This document shows, piece after piece, positions 49,401-61,700 of a DNA stretch of 64,000 nucleotides. This stretch comes from Thamnaconus septentrionalis (Eukaryota; Chordata; Actinopteri; Tetraodontiformes; Monacanthidae). Location of the stretch: positions 14,886,501-14,950,500 of the forward strand of contig CM020518.1 of NCBI GenBank assembly GCA_009823395.1, given 5' to 3'. The translations under genes and the position numbers were made by a program. The notes under the pieces are model-generated. The model made no database searches, had not been told where the DNA came from, and was given only the letters and a program-made list of their open reading frames with translations. Position 1 is the first letter of the stretch, and each line of letters opens with the position of its first letter.

Positions 49401-50981
49401 AGAAACCACTCAGCTGGCTAACTTCCTGTTTTCTCACATGGTGCATGTTTGTTCAGGAAAAAAATAAAGCACCACCGCTTGATTTTTAAATATTTGATTT
49501 TGTGTATGTTTGCTTGCACTGGTACTCAACAATAAACAATGCGCATGTTTTTTTTTGGTTTTTTTTAAGTTATTATAACTGATTGTAGGACGAGCCTTTC
49601 ACGTGAGCTGGAGATGTTTGTGAAAAAAGTGCAATGTTGTTTCCGTTATCGGCAAACCACACTAGTCCATCACCTGCCAGCGGGCTGCAACGCACTTGAT
49701 GGCTCAGTAAATTGCACCTCTGAGAGCTTTTAAAGTTAGTATGCGCGAGCACGGCCCGGCAAAATAAGTGGAGTATTTCAGAGAGACAACAACATGGTCC
49801 GGCTTCCAGGAAAACTTTTAAAAGCAGCGGCGCAAACACGCGCATCTCCCAATTTGGCTGCAATCATCCTCTTAATTGCTCTTTCTTCCGATTCACCTGC
49901 CCGACGCGATGCTGCGAAGCATCGCTGCAGAGAGAAAGATGAGTAAATCACAGCGGAAATTGCCTTCAGGGGGCGCCACAGCAAATGATTGGCATGTTTA
50001 GTTTGGCCAAAGTGTTGACCTCTTCCTGTCACAACCCTTGCATTTATCTTGGCTTGGGCACAAGGACGGCCTTCAAAGAGCAACCCCTTTGCATTTGCAG
50101 CAGCAATCAGTCTCACGTTCACACAGGACGAGTGCCGAACCCCCTGCTGACACCTCAGGGTGACTGCACCTTATCCATGTGGCTTTTCTTTCTTTCCCGA
50201 ACTTCATCTGGTAAAGTTTCCCATTTCGGGGACGATTGGCTGGGAGGTTCAGATCGACAGGCCCTCAAGTGAGTGATGTCTTTGATTTTTTATGGGTGAC
50301 ACCGCCACAACTAGGGAATGAGGCGCCTGTCTATTTAAATCATCCGCAGACGCAACCGTTTCCATTCAGTGTGGGATTGTGTTGACGTGATGACGCAACC
50401 GATATTTCAACTTAAACATGTGCGTATCAACTTTAGCAGCGGATTTACTCAACCCGCTGCCTGATTTGCTGCGTCAGGTTAGCCCAAATACGCTGTGATC
50501 TTGCGGCGAGAAGACCCCGGCAAGTCACTGACTGCTGTCACTGACTGCCAGAACTACCAGTCTGGTAACTGACAGACTTGAGGACAAATTCTGGCGTTTG
50601 TCTTGACGATCGCCGGCGCAAATCCAGCTCCCATGAACATCACACGATCAGAGAGCGAGGTGTTGCCCGCCTTGTGTCGAAGCGTCGCCTGTCAGCGATA
50701 GCCCATGTGGTTTTCACTGTCTGCATCCCCGCAGGAATGCTGATAAGGCTCGGCAGCACAATCTCATGAGCTTGCCGGGGCTCAGCACATGAGCGGAGAT
50801 TCATCAAAACACATGTGTAGCGGACTTGTGGCTGATTGAGGGCCTGATATCTTCTCCTCTGGTCTTCATTAGATGAAGGAATGGGGGGAAGGCAAGGGGG
50901 TTCGTCACCGGGGGGAATGAATGCAGCAGCTGGAGCTCCAGCGGCTCGCGGCCAGTGGCCTGGGCAGAGCCAAGCTGGAGC
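46413..50981. other. Intergenic DNA without a supportable gene
   Basis: Contains CAAAA runs (47340-47395), a (CGGAA)n run at 49243-49264 and poly-A/T runs. The rest looks unique; no coding exon was recognised. Confidence 0.4.
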
Positions 50982-51121
50982 TGCTATTTATTCATTCATT
51001 CATTCATCTTCTATACCCGCTTATTCCAATTCAGGGTCACGGGGGTCTGCTGGAGCCTATCCCAGCTGTCTTAGGGCGAAGGCAGGGTGACACCCTGGAC
51101 AAGTCGCCAGTGCTATTTATT
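50982..51121. repeat. 11-bp target-site duplications of the truncated SINE
   Basis: TGCTATTTATT occurs at 50982-50992 and 51111-51121, flanking the SINE fragment on both sides. Confidence 0.85.
50993..51110 (-). mobile_element. 5'-truncated copy of the (ATGA)n-tailed SINE
   Basis: In reverse complement this matches the last ~118 bp of the intact SINE at 24152-24537 nearly base for base (CTGGCGACTTGTCCAGGGTG through the ATGAATGA tail). It lacks the tRNA head, as expected when reverse transcription stops early. Flanking 11-bp duplications confirm a separate insertion and not a broken longer copy. Confidence 0.85.
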
Positions 51122-51149
51122 TATTTATTTATTTATTTAGTTAGTTAGT

Positions 51150-51184
<35 letters not shown>

Positions 51185-51202
51185 TTTAATTATTTATTTA
51201 AT
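51112..51202. repeat. (TTTA)n-(GTTA)n tetranucleotide array
   Basis: ATTT units turn into GTTA units near 51138 and back to ATTT/TTAA near 51183. The array grows directly out of the 3' SINE target duplication. Confidence 0.93.
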
Positions 51203-51514
51203 ACTACTTTCATACTATTATGTTGTTTTGCACTGTAAGAAGTGGCTCCGTGAAACAACTAACATAGGAAATAACCCTCAGACATTAGAAGGACTTCCTA
51301 TATTGAGCGGTAGACAGACATGTTTTAAAAAGTGACTCTCGTTTGAAGTTCAATGGAGTGGAATTGAATTAGGGGGCACTTTATTTTTTAAACAGCAAAT
51401 GAATGAATGAATGAAATCAGGCCAGCAAAATTTGAAATCAGTATGCAGTGTTACCATGAGCCCAAGTAGACACGAAAAATGCCCCAAAACTGTTAGAAAG
51501 ACCCCTTTGAGATT

Positions 51515-51632
51515 AATCTCATCTCATTTTCCATCACTGCTTCTCCTGCATTCAGGGCCTCGGGGGTTGCTGTGGCCTATCCCAGCTGTCTTTGGACGAA
51601 GGCGGGGTCACACTTGGAAGTTGGCAGTTTTT
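51515..51632 (-). mobile_element. Diverged SINE/LINE 3'-end fragment
   Basis: In reverse complement it keeps AAGACAGCTGGGATAGGCCA and the GGGGTCACAC-type flank, matching the 3' half of the SINE family with many changes. It lies 0.4 kb from the younger truncated copy in the same orientation. Confidence 0.6.
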
Positions 51633-52248
51633 CGCATGGCAACACGTTGACCGGATTCAAAAGGCGTACACCAGCTTCACCCAAGATGACTAGACAGTGG
51701 TGAAGGCATCTCAACTGGCTTCCAGAGGAACCAGAAGTAAAAGAGGAACACCCTCATGAACCTCGCCTTCGTGCCGTGTTGACTTTGACAATGTACCTTA
51801 TTTTCTCAGATCCCGTGGATCAGATTCATAAACCTGTAGCCTCTGCATGGCCGCTCCTTTTGCACCGTGCTTCTTCCAAATTTGGTGTCAAACGGGAGCT
51901 TTGCTTTTTTCGCTTGCATACCTTAAGTTTAAACCCTTTGGATTCCAATCTTTTTGCTCGGCCCTGCCGGATTAAAAAGTGATAGGGGCCGATTAAAAGC
52001 GGGATAGAATGGTGGGAATTCACTTACAAAATGATGAAGGTGGTGCCAGCTAATGGCTGTGAAGGCCGCATTCAGAGGTGGTTTGGAATTTGCTGGGGCT
52101 GCGTGTTGTGAAACGGCGGCAAAGGCAAAGGCAAAACTCCTCCACCGCTGCTATTTATTCCCGCTCAGGAGTTACCACACGTTCCCACCACTGCCATCCA
52201 AAACCATCCCGCTTAAGCATAAAGTGACTTTTCATGAAGAGCGTTCGT

Positions 52249-52261
52249 GAGAGAGAGAGAG

Positions 52262-52302
<41 letters not shown>
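52249..52302. repeat. (GA)n microsatellite
   Basis: About 26 GA units with one CG interruption. Confidence 0.95.
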
Positions 52303-52305
<3 letters not shown>

Positions 52306-53073
52306 TAGAAAGCAGCCTATATACTAATGAAAGTGAGCAGAGTTGTAAAGCACAAGAAGCCGACTGGCCGACTCAACCCCCTGGCAGACATTCGTCTTGG
52401 TCCACATTGAACCAATGTTTGTACTTACTGGTATTAATGAAGTCCATAACGGACCGAGGATATCAGTGGTGAAACAAGAAAGTGCTATTCCGTACGCCTT
52501 TGCCTTGAGGTTCCTTAGTTTGTGGTAATTACAGGCTTGCAGTGGAACGAAAGGTCAGGATGAGCTAAAATCAATAATCACACTACGTAGTGGTCCAAGC
52601 CTTCGGTTTCACTTTGCCCACAAAGCCTGAGTTCCTTCTCTTTTTTTCTATTTCACACCCTTTACTGAAGCACTGACATAAAAGACATGGATCTGGTCCC
52701 TGGACATCACAAGGTGGCGGCCCACTGCCCCATGGGTCCTATGCAGGGACCGTACATTGTGTATGTGACCTACCGCTGAAGGACCTTTCAATTCTATCAC
52801 TACAAACGCTGATCCGATGTCTCATGTAACTGTATCTGTATGCAAAACAGCATTTAAGCTATACTATAATGGAGCGACATCTGGTTTTATCATTCGTAAA
52901 AAGAGATAGACAGAGAGAGAGAGAGAGATTGAGAGATGAAGAATTACGTAATCTTGAATATTGCAGTAGATGTCCCTCACAATTATCCATTTTTACTCCG
53001 AAACAATAATCGCACCTGCAGAGTAATTGACTAAATTGAGCCTCGGATGACGGTCTGATCACCGCAGATAAGT

Positions 53074-53082
53074 TGTGTGTCT

Positions 53083-53118
<36 letters not shown>
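53074..53118. repeat. (GT)n microsatellite
   Basis: GT units with two CT interruptions in the first third. Confidence 0.93.
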
Positions 53119-53404
53119 CACTCTTTTCTCCAAAGCTGGGAGTGCGTGGAAAACAGCATCCAGATGGTTTAGGGTCCACCCCATTCGTTTATTAATCCTG
53201 GCCTGTTGCCTGGTTCCTGTGCTTGTAAGCGCAGTGACATGAAGGCGAAGGATCATCGGGTAAAACCTGCTGAATTTTGCAATGTGAGATAACCTTCTGC
53301 AGAATGAGAGTGCTTGTCGGGCAGGTGGGCACCAGGAATAAAGCTTACTCAGCTTAATAAGACAACAATTACAGGGTGATTAATAATTAGGTGAATTTTG
53401 GTAC

Positions 53405-53900
53405 CTGGCGCCTCACTCCCTCTCAGACTCTGTCCACACGGGAACGTTTTTTGGTGGAAACGGTAAAGTATTTAACCGTTACGGTGTTTCGTCCATATGG
53501 CAACGCCGTTTTGGGTTCCCCCGAAACGGTATTTTTTGAAAAATTATTTTTTTCTGGGACTTTCAAGGTGAGCTCAGTTCACTCCACAGCAACGCTGTCA
53601 CCACAGGAAAATGAAACGGGAGCGGCGGTGTGGCTTTGCTGTGGTGTAAATGCGCTCCCGTACATATCCAAAATTCATGGTTTGAGAAGCCAGACCCGGC
53701 ACCCAGTCATTAGTGCACTTACTGCCATCTCACTCCAGGTTTCATCACAGAGGCAGTCACTCATGATGTGTTCGCCTGCAATAAACATGAGTCTGTCAGC
53801 TTTCATTCGGCCCGCCACCTTATTTTTTTTTTCCGCCACCGCTGCTTTTGCTAAAAGGAAGCGCTCCCGCAGCCCGGTAAAGGGGGAGGGGCCTTTGATC
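53405..53900. mobile_element. DNA-transposon remnant
   Basis: Near 53430-53530 the words GTCCACACGGGAACGTTTTT, GTCCATATGGCAACGCCGTT and CGAAACGGTATTTTTTGAAA mirror a fish DNA-transposon terminus in which GTCCA-ACGG-AACG repeats. The minus-strand frame over 53675-54034 includes CDETWSEMA-like residues that could be a transposon protein scrap. Ends are not defined. Confidence 0.45.
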
Positions 53901-56393
53901 GAGGTGAAAGATGGATAGTTGGAATATAGTGGTTCACGAGACGATTCTGAGGGGATGCAAAACATGAAGGCTATACTCAAAATGATATTTGCATATACAC
54001 ACACGTCTTGGTTTAACATCATGCGGGATACCAAAAGGGGAAAATCAGAAACGAGCTTCAGGAAATTACCACCTCAGTCAAACGACTTGCTGGTGTGAAA
54101 AACATTGACTCATCAGGTGAAGGCAGGTGAATGTCACCTTTTATTGATTTGGCCCATAAAATGAAGCTCAGCTGTGAGGCCGGGAAGTCAATAAACAACT
54201 CAGCTGAAGCAGAACTTTGAACCAGGTTCTGGCAGTGCTGAATTTGAAAAATAAACACTCTTAGCAATGAGAAATAATGCAGTATTTATTTGACCAAGTC
54301 ATGCATTTTATGGGCAACTGGCCAATATTATTCCAATAATTCCAGACAGATTGTTTTCGAAAGAACTTGTGAAGAACTTGTGAAGAGCATGGTGACCTGG
54401 TGAAGAATTTATCTTAAATAGTCAAAGTGGACCGATCAGATTTGTGAGCACGTCATTGGCCGCGCATCTCTGGCATGCATGTAGCCACGGCACATTGCTG
54501 TGATGAACACACGTTTCCCCAAAAAGTAGTCTGAAGAGAAGCGCAACAACGCTGTTCACCAGCACTCTGTTTGCAGTAGGGCCATTTCACGGTTAATCAA
54601 TTGATTCATTTGGCATTCCAACATCAATTTTGGTGGCTCCTAATGTCTTCCATGCCCCATCCGCATTCCTTTGAGCTGTTAAAAAGGCTGCAGCCGAAAG
54701 AAACAATAAGCAAGAACAAACACACACTGGTCAACAGCCAGCGGTGCAGACATACTGCGCCCCTGAAATTTTGTTGGTAAATTATGTTTGGCAGTATTTC
54801 TTTCTTTTATTATTTTTTTTTTTTAATTGCACCACTCAATATGCCGCCAGAAACAATGTTCTTGGGCGAAAATATTTGGCTGTGACATTCAGAACTGGGA
54901 TACCGCTCTGTTTTCTGCTCTCGTGTTTTGCAGCGTCGCACCATTACATTGTTTTAATAATAAACACTCCGAGGTGTTTGAGGCCAGATATGCACTGAGT
55001 TCAGAAAAATATGGACTGCAGGAGAAGAAATAGAAGACAACAAATGCAGATTCTTTTTTTCCTTTCACTTGTCATGACAAAATTAATGCACTCAGATCAA
55101 ATCTGACTGTTTCTTTTTTTTTTTTCACTATTTCATCGAAGCGCTTCTCGATGATAGATGGCCATCGCTGAAGCCAGAGCTCCCATAATTCTTTTCTCCC
55201 GCTCCCTCAACCCCCTTTTACTCCAACCTGAAGGCCAAGTTGAAGTCCTAAACCCTTTCAGAGGCCAGCTGCCCGCCTCCGCCGCCATTGTCCTCCCGAT
55301 CCTTGCATGCCGTCTGGTTGCGGCGCTCGCTCGCCGTGACACCATCCGTCTCCCTAATAAGTCTCAGTAAACAGCGGATTTGTTGGGCCCCACCTGCAGG
55401 AGCCTTGGTGCTGGTCAAAAGCTCTCTGTGGGCCTCCCACGACTACCCACGGAGGAGGAGGCAATTAAGTGCTGGGGAAGGGGCCATAAATCTCCATAAA
55501 CTTCAGCCGGGCAATCCCCCCCACCAAACACCCCCACCACCACCACCACCACACGGCCCACTTTCCCTGGACTCAATGCAGCTCCTTCCTCAACAGCCCC
55601 CAGACGGACTTCAGGGGGAGAGACGATGATCTCCTCATTTCCCACAGTTGAGTGGCTCTTCCTCCCCATCACCCCCTTCCTTTTTTTTCTTGCCGTCAAG
55701 CCCTTGACTCACGAAGCATCGATTTTCGACACTTGAAACACAATCAGAGGGAGCACCGAGTTTTTGTCCTCTTCGGGGTTTGCTCGAAGAACTGCACGTT
55801 TGATCTCGGTGTGCTTCTGGTTAAGGGAACCTTGCTGCGAGCAAGTGGCTCAAAAGGGACTCCCTATCACCCAACGGCGCAAAAAGCAAACTACCCCCTC
55901 CCTCCCCCACCACCACCACCCGTTGTTTTTTTTTCTTCTCCACGTGCGCTCCACGCTGCGAGGCAGGCAGCGGTTTCCGTCTGCTTCGCGGTCGGACAGA
56001 GACAATATGAAGCCGCGGAGGCTCGTCCCGTGATGGCTCGATGATCGCGAGCACGCCGGAGCGGCAGTTTTTATGAATTATGGAGATGCTTCTCAGTCTT
56101 GGGCGCAACCGAGAGCATTTTCACAACATGCTGTTAAACATGAAACCCTCTTTTACTGTAAATGCATCAAGCGGCGCAGTTCGAGGAGGGGGGAAAGACG
56201 CACGTTGCCACTAATCAGACAGGACGTGCAACGGAAAACATTCGTCTTGAGGAGGAAATGCCTGCTTCCTCTTTGTCACAGTTCTGAGGGCACTCTCTTG
56301 TGCACAGTATTCACTATAGAGGTGTGTGTGGGGTTGTGTGTGTGTGTGTGTGCCTGCGTGCGTGCGCGTTTTGACAGTGAGAAAAGGTGCACG

Positions 56394-56424
56394 TCTATCT
56401 ATCTATCTATCTATCTGTCTATCT
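56394..56424. repeat. (TATC)n microsatellite
   Basis: About seven TATC units with one GTC variant; a GT-rich stretch precedes it at 56329-56366. Confidence 0.93.
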
Positions 56425-57038
56425 AAACACACCTTGGCATATTTTTGGACTATGGCAGTATTATTAAGACACATCTTTGCTTTATTCTAAAACTAAAAGA
56501 AAACTAACTATACAAAAAGCCGAATACCAACAACAATCACAAAATGAACAAAGATGTGTTTATAATTAAAAAGAAAATTATATATATGACTGAACACATT
56601 TTAGCAGCAAAAAAGGGTCTGAAGAGACACATTATTGTGAAGTGAGCTTCAAACTTGCAATCAACATATTTGCTCTCAAATCAAGTAAATTGGAAATTTT
56701 TGAACCGGTTATGTGGGCTAATCACCAAACACAAGCATTCTGGCCTCACAATGTTTAAACATGGTGTTTTGTTCTCCTAAGCTTCTAACTACTGATGGTG
56801 GGAGATTATTTTTATGTTTCTTTTTTGAGGAATAGGCTTTAAGACATTGAAGAATGACTTCAGTTTGCAGCCTCAAAAACCACCATTGCTGATTGCCGTC
56901 ATCCGCCATTTAACATTTTCCATTGCAGATAGATCCACAGCGCAGGAATGCGCCTTTGAAAAAAGGAGAAGAAAATGTGAACGCTGTCGGCAAGGATGGA
57001 TTTTGTTTTGTGAGGTTGAAAAGGAGCCTTTTTTTTCT

Positions 57039-57069
<31 letters not shown>

Positions 57070-57356
57070 GCTCTCAGGACTTCAACCATTTCAACTCTTA
57101 TTTTCCCCCCTGACAAAGTTTTTTCCCTTACTTCCGAAGCGTTTTAATGTTTGTTTTTTGTTTTTCTTGAAAGCAAATAAAGTTTTGACTTAGTTTTGAG
57201 ATTGGTCCTATATGCTGCAGAGGCTACCTATGAACATGTGAAAAGGTGTTGACTCGATCTGCGCACCGTCTCTCATCTCCCCCCCTCAGACTGTCTGCTA
57301 CATCTCAACCACACTTCTGGAGGGAAACGGTTGTCTGTACTTGAAAATGTGTGTGT

Positions 57357-57408
57357 CAGAGAGAGAGAGAGGGAGAGAAAGAATGAGAGAGAGAGAGAGA
57401 GAGAGAGC
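57357..57408. repeat. (GA)n microsatellite
   Basis: GA units with GG, AA and AAT interruptions. Confidence 0.93.
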
Positions 57409-57722
57409 AAAAAAAGACTGAAATGCTCTACCTTTCACTGACCTGAAGACGCATAGTTTCTGAGTGCGGGTAAAACTGCATGAGGAGGCGGATTCATTCG
57501 ATCTGCTGCTCCTTTCTTCCTGTTTCCACTCTTTGCCCGGCGTGATATCACTTTACTGGGTCACCAGATTTCCCAGAGTCACCGAGGGGACATGTTGCTC
57601 ACCTCCTGACTCTTTTACCTCTTGAACTGAGCGGGGAAATTTCCCCCGGTGCGGTCTTAAGACTGCCAGCTGTCACTCTCACCTCCGACTTAATAAAGAG
57701 TGAAACCAAGAGCGGGAGAAGG

Positions 57723-57749
57723 TGCGCGCGCGCGCGCGTGTGTGTGTGC
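57723..57749. repeat. (GC)n(GT)n alternating tract
   Basis: Seven GC steps run straight into five GT steps, an uninterrupted purine-pyrimidine alternation that is Z-DNA-prone. Confidence 0.9.
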
Positions 57750-58668
57750 TTCTAGTGAAAGTTGAAAAGAAGAAGAAGAAAAATAGGAAAAACGGCACGG
57801 CGGAAAGCTGATAAGCATCGAGCTGTACTTGTAGAGCAGCTCATCTAACATTAATGGTAGAGTAATTGGTTTGTAACTGTAACACTTACTAGGCCATCAA
57901 TTATGGCCAGGGAGGTGGGTGTAGAATTACTTGGGATAAGGGGCCATTGTGCTGCAGCTGAAGGCGCAGGATCAGCTGAATGGGCCTGCAGTTATGTTGG
58001 ACAAATATTTATACAGTATTGAGTTACTTGTACACTCCGAGTCAAGGGGACAAGAATAGGCAGGGTGATTGAAAAGTCAGATACACATGTAGAACATTTA
58101 CCGCCCCTATCTGGTCATCTTCATTGGGTCGTTCACTGATCAAAGACCAGGAAATACAATAATGAACTGGGGGCAACTTGAAGAACTTCTCTGATTCTGT
58201 TTCTAATGTTGGAATGTTGCAATGTATTTTAAATGTAAATACATTATAGCACTTGAATCTATGTACATATTGTAAAAATAATAATAATAAAATAATAGAT
58301 AATCAGACATTCTATTCTCTGCAGCCAGTCATTTGAAATGATTTTTCTTACAATAATGTCTAGCTTGTCAATCATCTCACGAGAAATGAGAAAAGTTTTT
58401 TTTGAAGAAAGTGTGTGGTAAAACAAATATGTCTATAAACCAGGCATCCATGAGGTCACAAACTGCACTGTTAGTTCACTGATACCTCTTAAAGGTTAGT
58501 GACAACAGCTTCGGACAAATATTAATCCCACTACCTTTAAACACCTGGTCTGGTAGTCCTGCTAGCTAGCTAAAATGCTATTTAGTATATACTAAGGCAT
58601 TGTTGCACACTTTGCACCACTCCGATCTTTGCTTGCTGACGCTGTCACCCACGAACCCTTACATAAAA

Positions 58669-58793
58669 TCTTCCGGTTTCAAAACAAACTGGAAACTCAA
58701 GATGGTCAAGATTGGACCGTGAAACCAACCTGGAGGCTCCAAAACAAGGATTTGCGAAACCCGTCGATGATGTCATGACTACTCCATACATCT
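58669..58793. mobile_element. Interspersed fish repeat fragment
   Basis: The words CTTCCGGTTTCAAAACAAAC, CAAGATGGTCAAGATTGG, GGAGGCTCCAAAAC and CGTCGATGATGTCATG with ACTACTCCATAC follow the order of a repeat common in fish genomes that repeats AAGATGGCG words and ends before GTCTATG. Class not determined. Confidence 0.45.
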
Positions 58794-61700
58794 TGCTGTG
58801 TGTTGACATCCAAAGGTGCCACTACTGAAGCTCTATATCCTTCTTTACTTGCCAACCTTGAAAGCTCTTCCATCCAGCAAACATGCCTTCAAAGTAAACT
58901 AACTGACTTCTCCAAGGTGAGATGGTGCATCTTGTGCACCCTTGTGGGATTTTTTGCTTTGGCCTGACTACACAATGTTTTTTTTTACCTAAACTTGACC
59001 TAACATCTCCAGTTGTTTCTAATGTTACAGACGTGAATCTTAGAGAGTATTTGTGTCTGTCTCAGCACAGGTTCAACAAGGTTAGTTCACGACAAACGCT
59101 AATGTGTATTTAAATGCCAGCGTACATATTTGTATCGTACTAAATAAAAGAATTGACTTTCTTGGCAGCATTCATTCCTCTTGAAGCATTTCTTGCTTGT
59201 GGATTCCCAGGGTAGAAAATATATGAGCTCCTTTCTGAAGCAAACTACACAGTTTGCTGCTATGGATTGTTAAAATGGCATTGACCCATGACTCCACGTT
59301 TGTTGCATTTCCACTATGTAGAAAATTCCAAAGAACTTTCTCAATGCCTATGAGTTCTACACTACTGGGGCGGGGTGTCAATATGGGTTCACTGCATTCT
59401 AAAAGCACGTCGCTGCAAACCTTTTTATTCTTCCTAATGGAAAGGAGGAAATCATGGCACACACGACCAACTCGCTCTCCGAGGTTGGATTAAATTGCCA
59501 TGTGACCCACACCGCCGCCACCCTCTGAACCTCCCCGGTGAGGCACAGCTGTCGGGGAACCTCTCTTTGAACCCGCGGCAGGAGGTCTGCAGCACCCCCT
59601 GGCCCCGAAAACGTCCCTTCTCTCCAGCACCCGCCTCGTGGTGCACACAGTGTAACCGTAGACTGACGTCGACTTCCAAGAGGGTTCCGACCTCCCACGG
59701 CAGCTGCTCGGCTGGTAAACAGATCCAACGTGGGCCAGATCAGCCGAGTGCGCCGGGGTTTAGATCTCCGGAGAGTCGCTCATGTGTCCTGCTGCCTGCC
59801 CTGCCGTGCCTCCCCAGGTTCACAGAGGAGCACAAAGAAGGGGTGGGGGGGTGGGAAGCCTGTCAGGACCCGAGAGACTGGGCATAGAATAGACAAGTAC
59901 AAAGGAAGAAATGTTCAAGGTGACCCTTTTGTTCAAAGAGACTTTGAAAGGCTTATTTACAAAGCAAGCAACAGATAGAACGGAACAAAAATGCAACTTT
60001 GATAGCTTTTCAAATGCTTTATTTTTTTTCTTTCAGCAAAGAAATGTTTAATAAAGTGGAAAATCGGTTCTTGAATAAGTATGTGGTGCAAGAGGACGGC
60101 CAAAACCAACATAGTTGAGAATGCTCTGACTTCAGCCAAAAGGACACAATAAAAATGTTGAAAATCTTAAATTACATGGTGAAAGAAGCTGTAATTTGCT
60201 TTTGGTATTTTCTAATCACTTGTAGCCACCAGAGCTCTCCATCATCGTTGTAATGCAGCTAAACGTTGCAGTGGTTGCATGCAAGCAGTTCTTTCAACAT
60301 CGGTGGCACCAAACCAAATGTAGCTTGGCCTTTTCGCAGAAAATGGAACATTTGGAAAATTTCAATTCAACTGGTTACAGATTTTCTAAAAAAATTCCCT
60401 CTTTTCCAGTAGGTGCGTATGCAGGACACTCGGATTTCCAAGTATACCTTTTCCCAAGTGCAATGTGTTTCATTGAGCTTTTTCCCTTAAGTTTTCAAGC
60501 TAAATTATGGTAGCAGTCAGACAGCACAGGACTAAGGACTAAAAGCAAAGGTGAAACATGCGAGGTTGATGCCAAATGAACGAGAGGAGAAACGGCAGCA
60601 AGCGTGAAACCTTACAAGAAACACAAGGGCTGGGGTTGAAAAAGAGTCAGGGCTATGCCAACGCCGACACATTAAAGCACACTGCTTAATTTACATGAGC
60701 ACTGAGACGGATTCTGCAATCGGGGTTGCGTCACCTTCCCTTTAATCTCAAACATGCTCACGGTGCAAGATTTGGAAAGGACGGTGCGTCGGAAAATGCT
60801 GTCGTGCAAGGTGGCACGAGTTAACAAGGCGTTTCTGCGTCTCGTGCTCGTATGGCGGAGCCCTGGATGGATGGACAGAATTTTCACAATGACTTTTTGT
60901 CCCAGCTTCCCCAATCAAATTTTGCCTGGGTCTCGCTGGGATGTCAATATCGGGCTGTCATATTTTGCGAGTCATGGAAGGAATAACAATAGCGGAAAAA
61001 AAAAGAAAAATACTTCAACCATCTGCCATTCTCTGTGATCTTGTGTAAGTGTGAGCTTAGAATGATCATGAAGAACAAACTCCAAACTAAAGCTGGATCA
61101 GAAATCATCAAGCAGGGTCACAGTCAAAATGAATCAAAATCAAACTAAATGGGAAGGGCCGAGTTACTTCACAGAAATTTGAATCAGAGGATCTTTATTG
61201 CTACATCGCGTACCTGACTATATGTACAAAGAACTATCGGCGCTCTGAGGCCTCGCTTTCTCTCACATTTTCTCAGGGTTTCCATATTAAGGTGAAGGCA
61301 CAAGGGAGCGCTTTAACGAGTACATTTACCTTTCCCAAAATATTCCACGACGGGGTTTATGCTAAGGAAGGACTTCAAAACAAATTGAAAGTGAAACTGA
61401 AAAAGTTGGGGGTCTATTAATAACCTCAGTCAATCAATTAGGTATGATAGCAGGTTGTACACTTTGAATTTATGCAGGAGCGCAGCAAGGATTCTACCTT
61501 TAAGGCAGGCTTCAAGTCAAATGAATAATGAACAGACGCTGGAAGACAGAGACCTAATGCAAAAATCCCTCTCTCCTTGTCATGCTGCCGCATTAAAAGA
61601 TTCTCCACCTTTGCCTCGCTTCGTGGAATTTTTTTATTTGCCTTTTTTTTTTTCTTCCCGTAGCGTTACTCTGGTGTCAAGGCGTTAAATCAAACAAGGA

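Larger units (their letters stand above)
51633..53404. other. Intergenic DNA without a supportable gene
   Basis: Contains (GA)n at 52249-52302, a shorter GA run at 52911-52929 and (GT)n at 53074-53118. No coding exon was recognised. Confidence 0.4.
53901..58668. other. Intergenic DNA without a supportable gene
   Basis: Contains CAC and CCCC runs near 55515-55555 and 55895-55920, (TATC)n at 56394-56424, a T24-like run at 57040-57069, (GA)n at 57357-57408 and an alternating CG/GT tract at 57723-57749. The block 57830-58010 is repeat-free with several TAATTG/TAATGG/CAATTATGG homeodomain-type cores. No coding exon. Confidence 0.4.

Noticed and set aside
53391..53918. 175-codon plus-strand frame
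   Set aside because: It lies over the DNA-transposon remnant and matches no protein family that I know.
59495..59887. 130-codon GC-rich frame
   Set aside because: No recognisable domain or splice signals; frames on the other strand are open too because of base composition.
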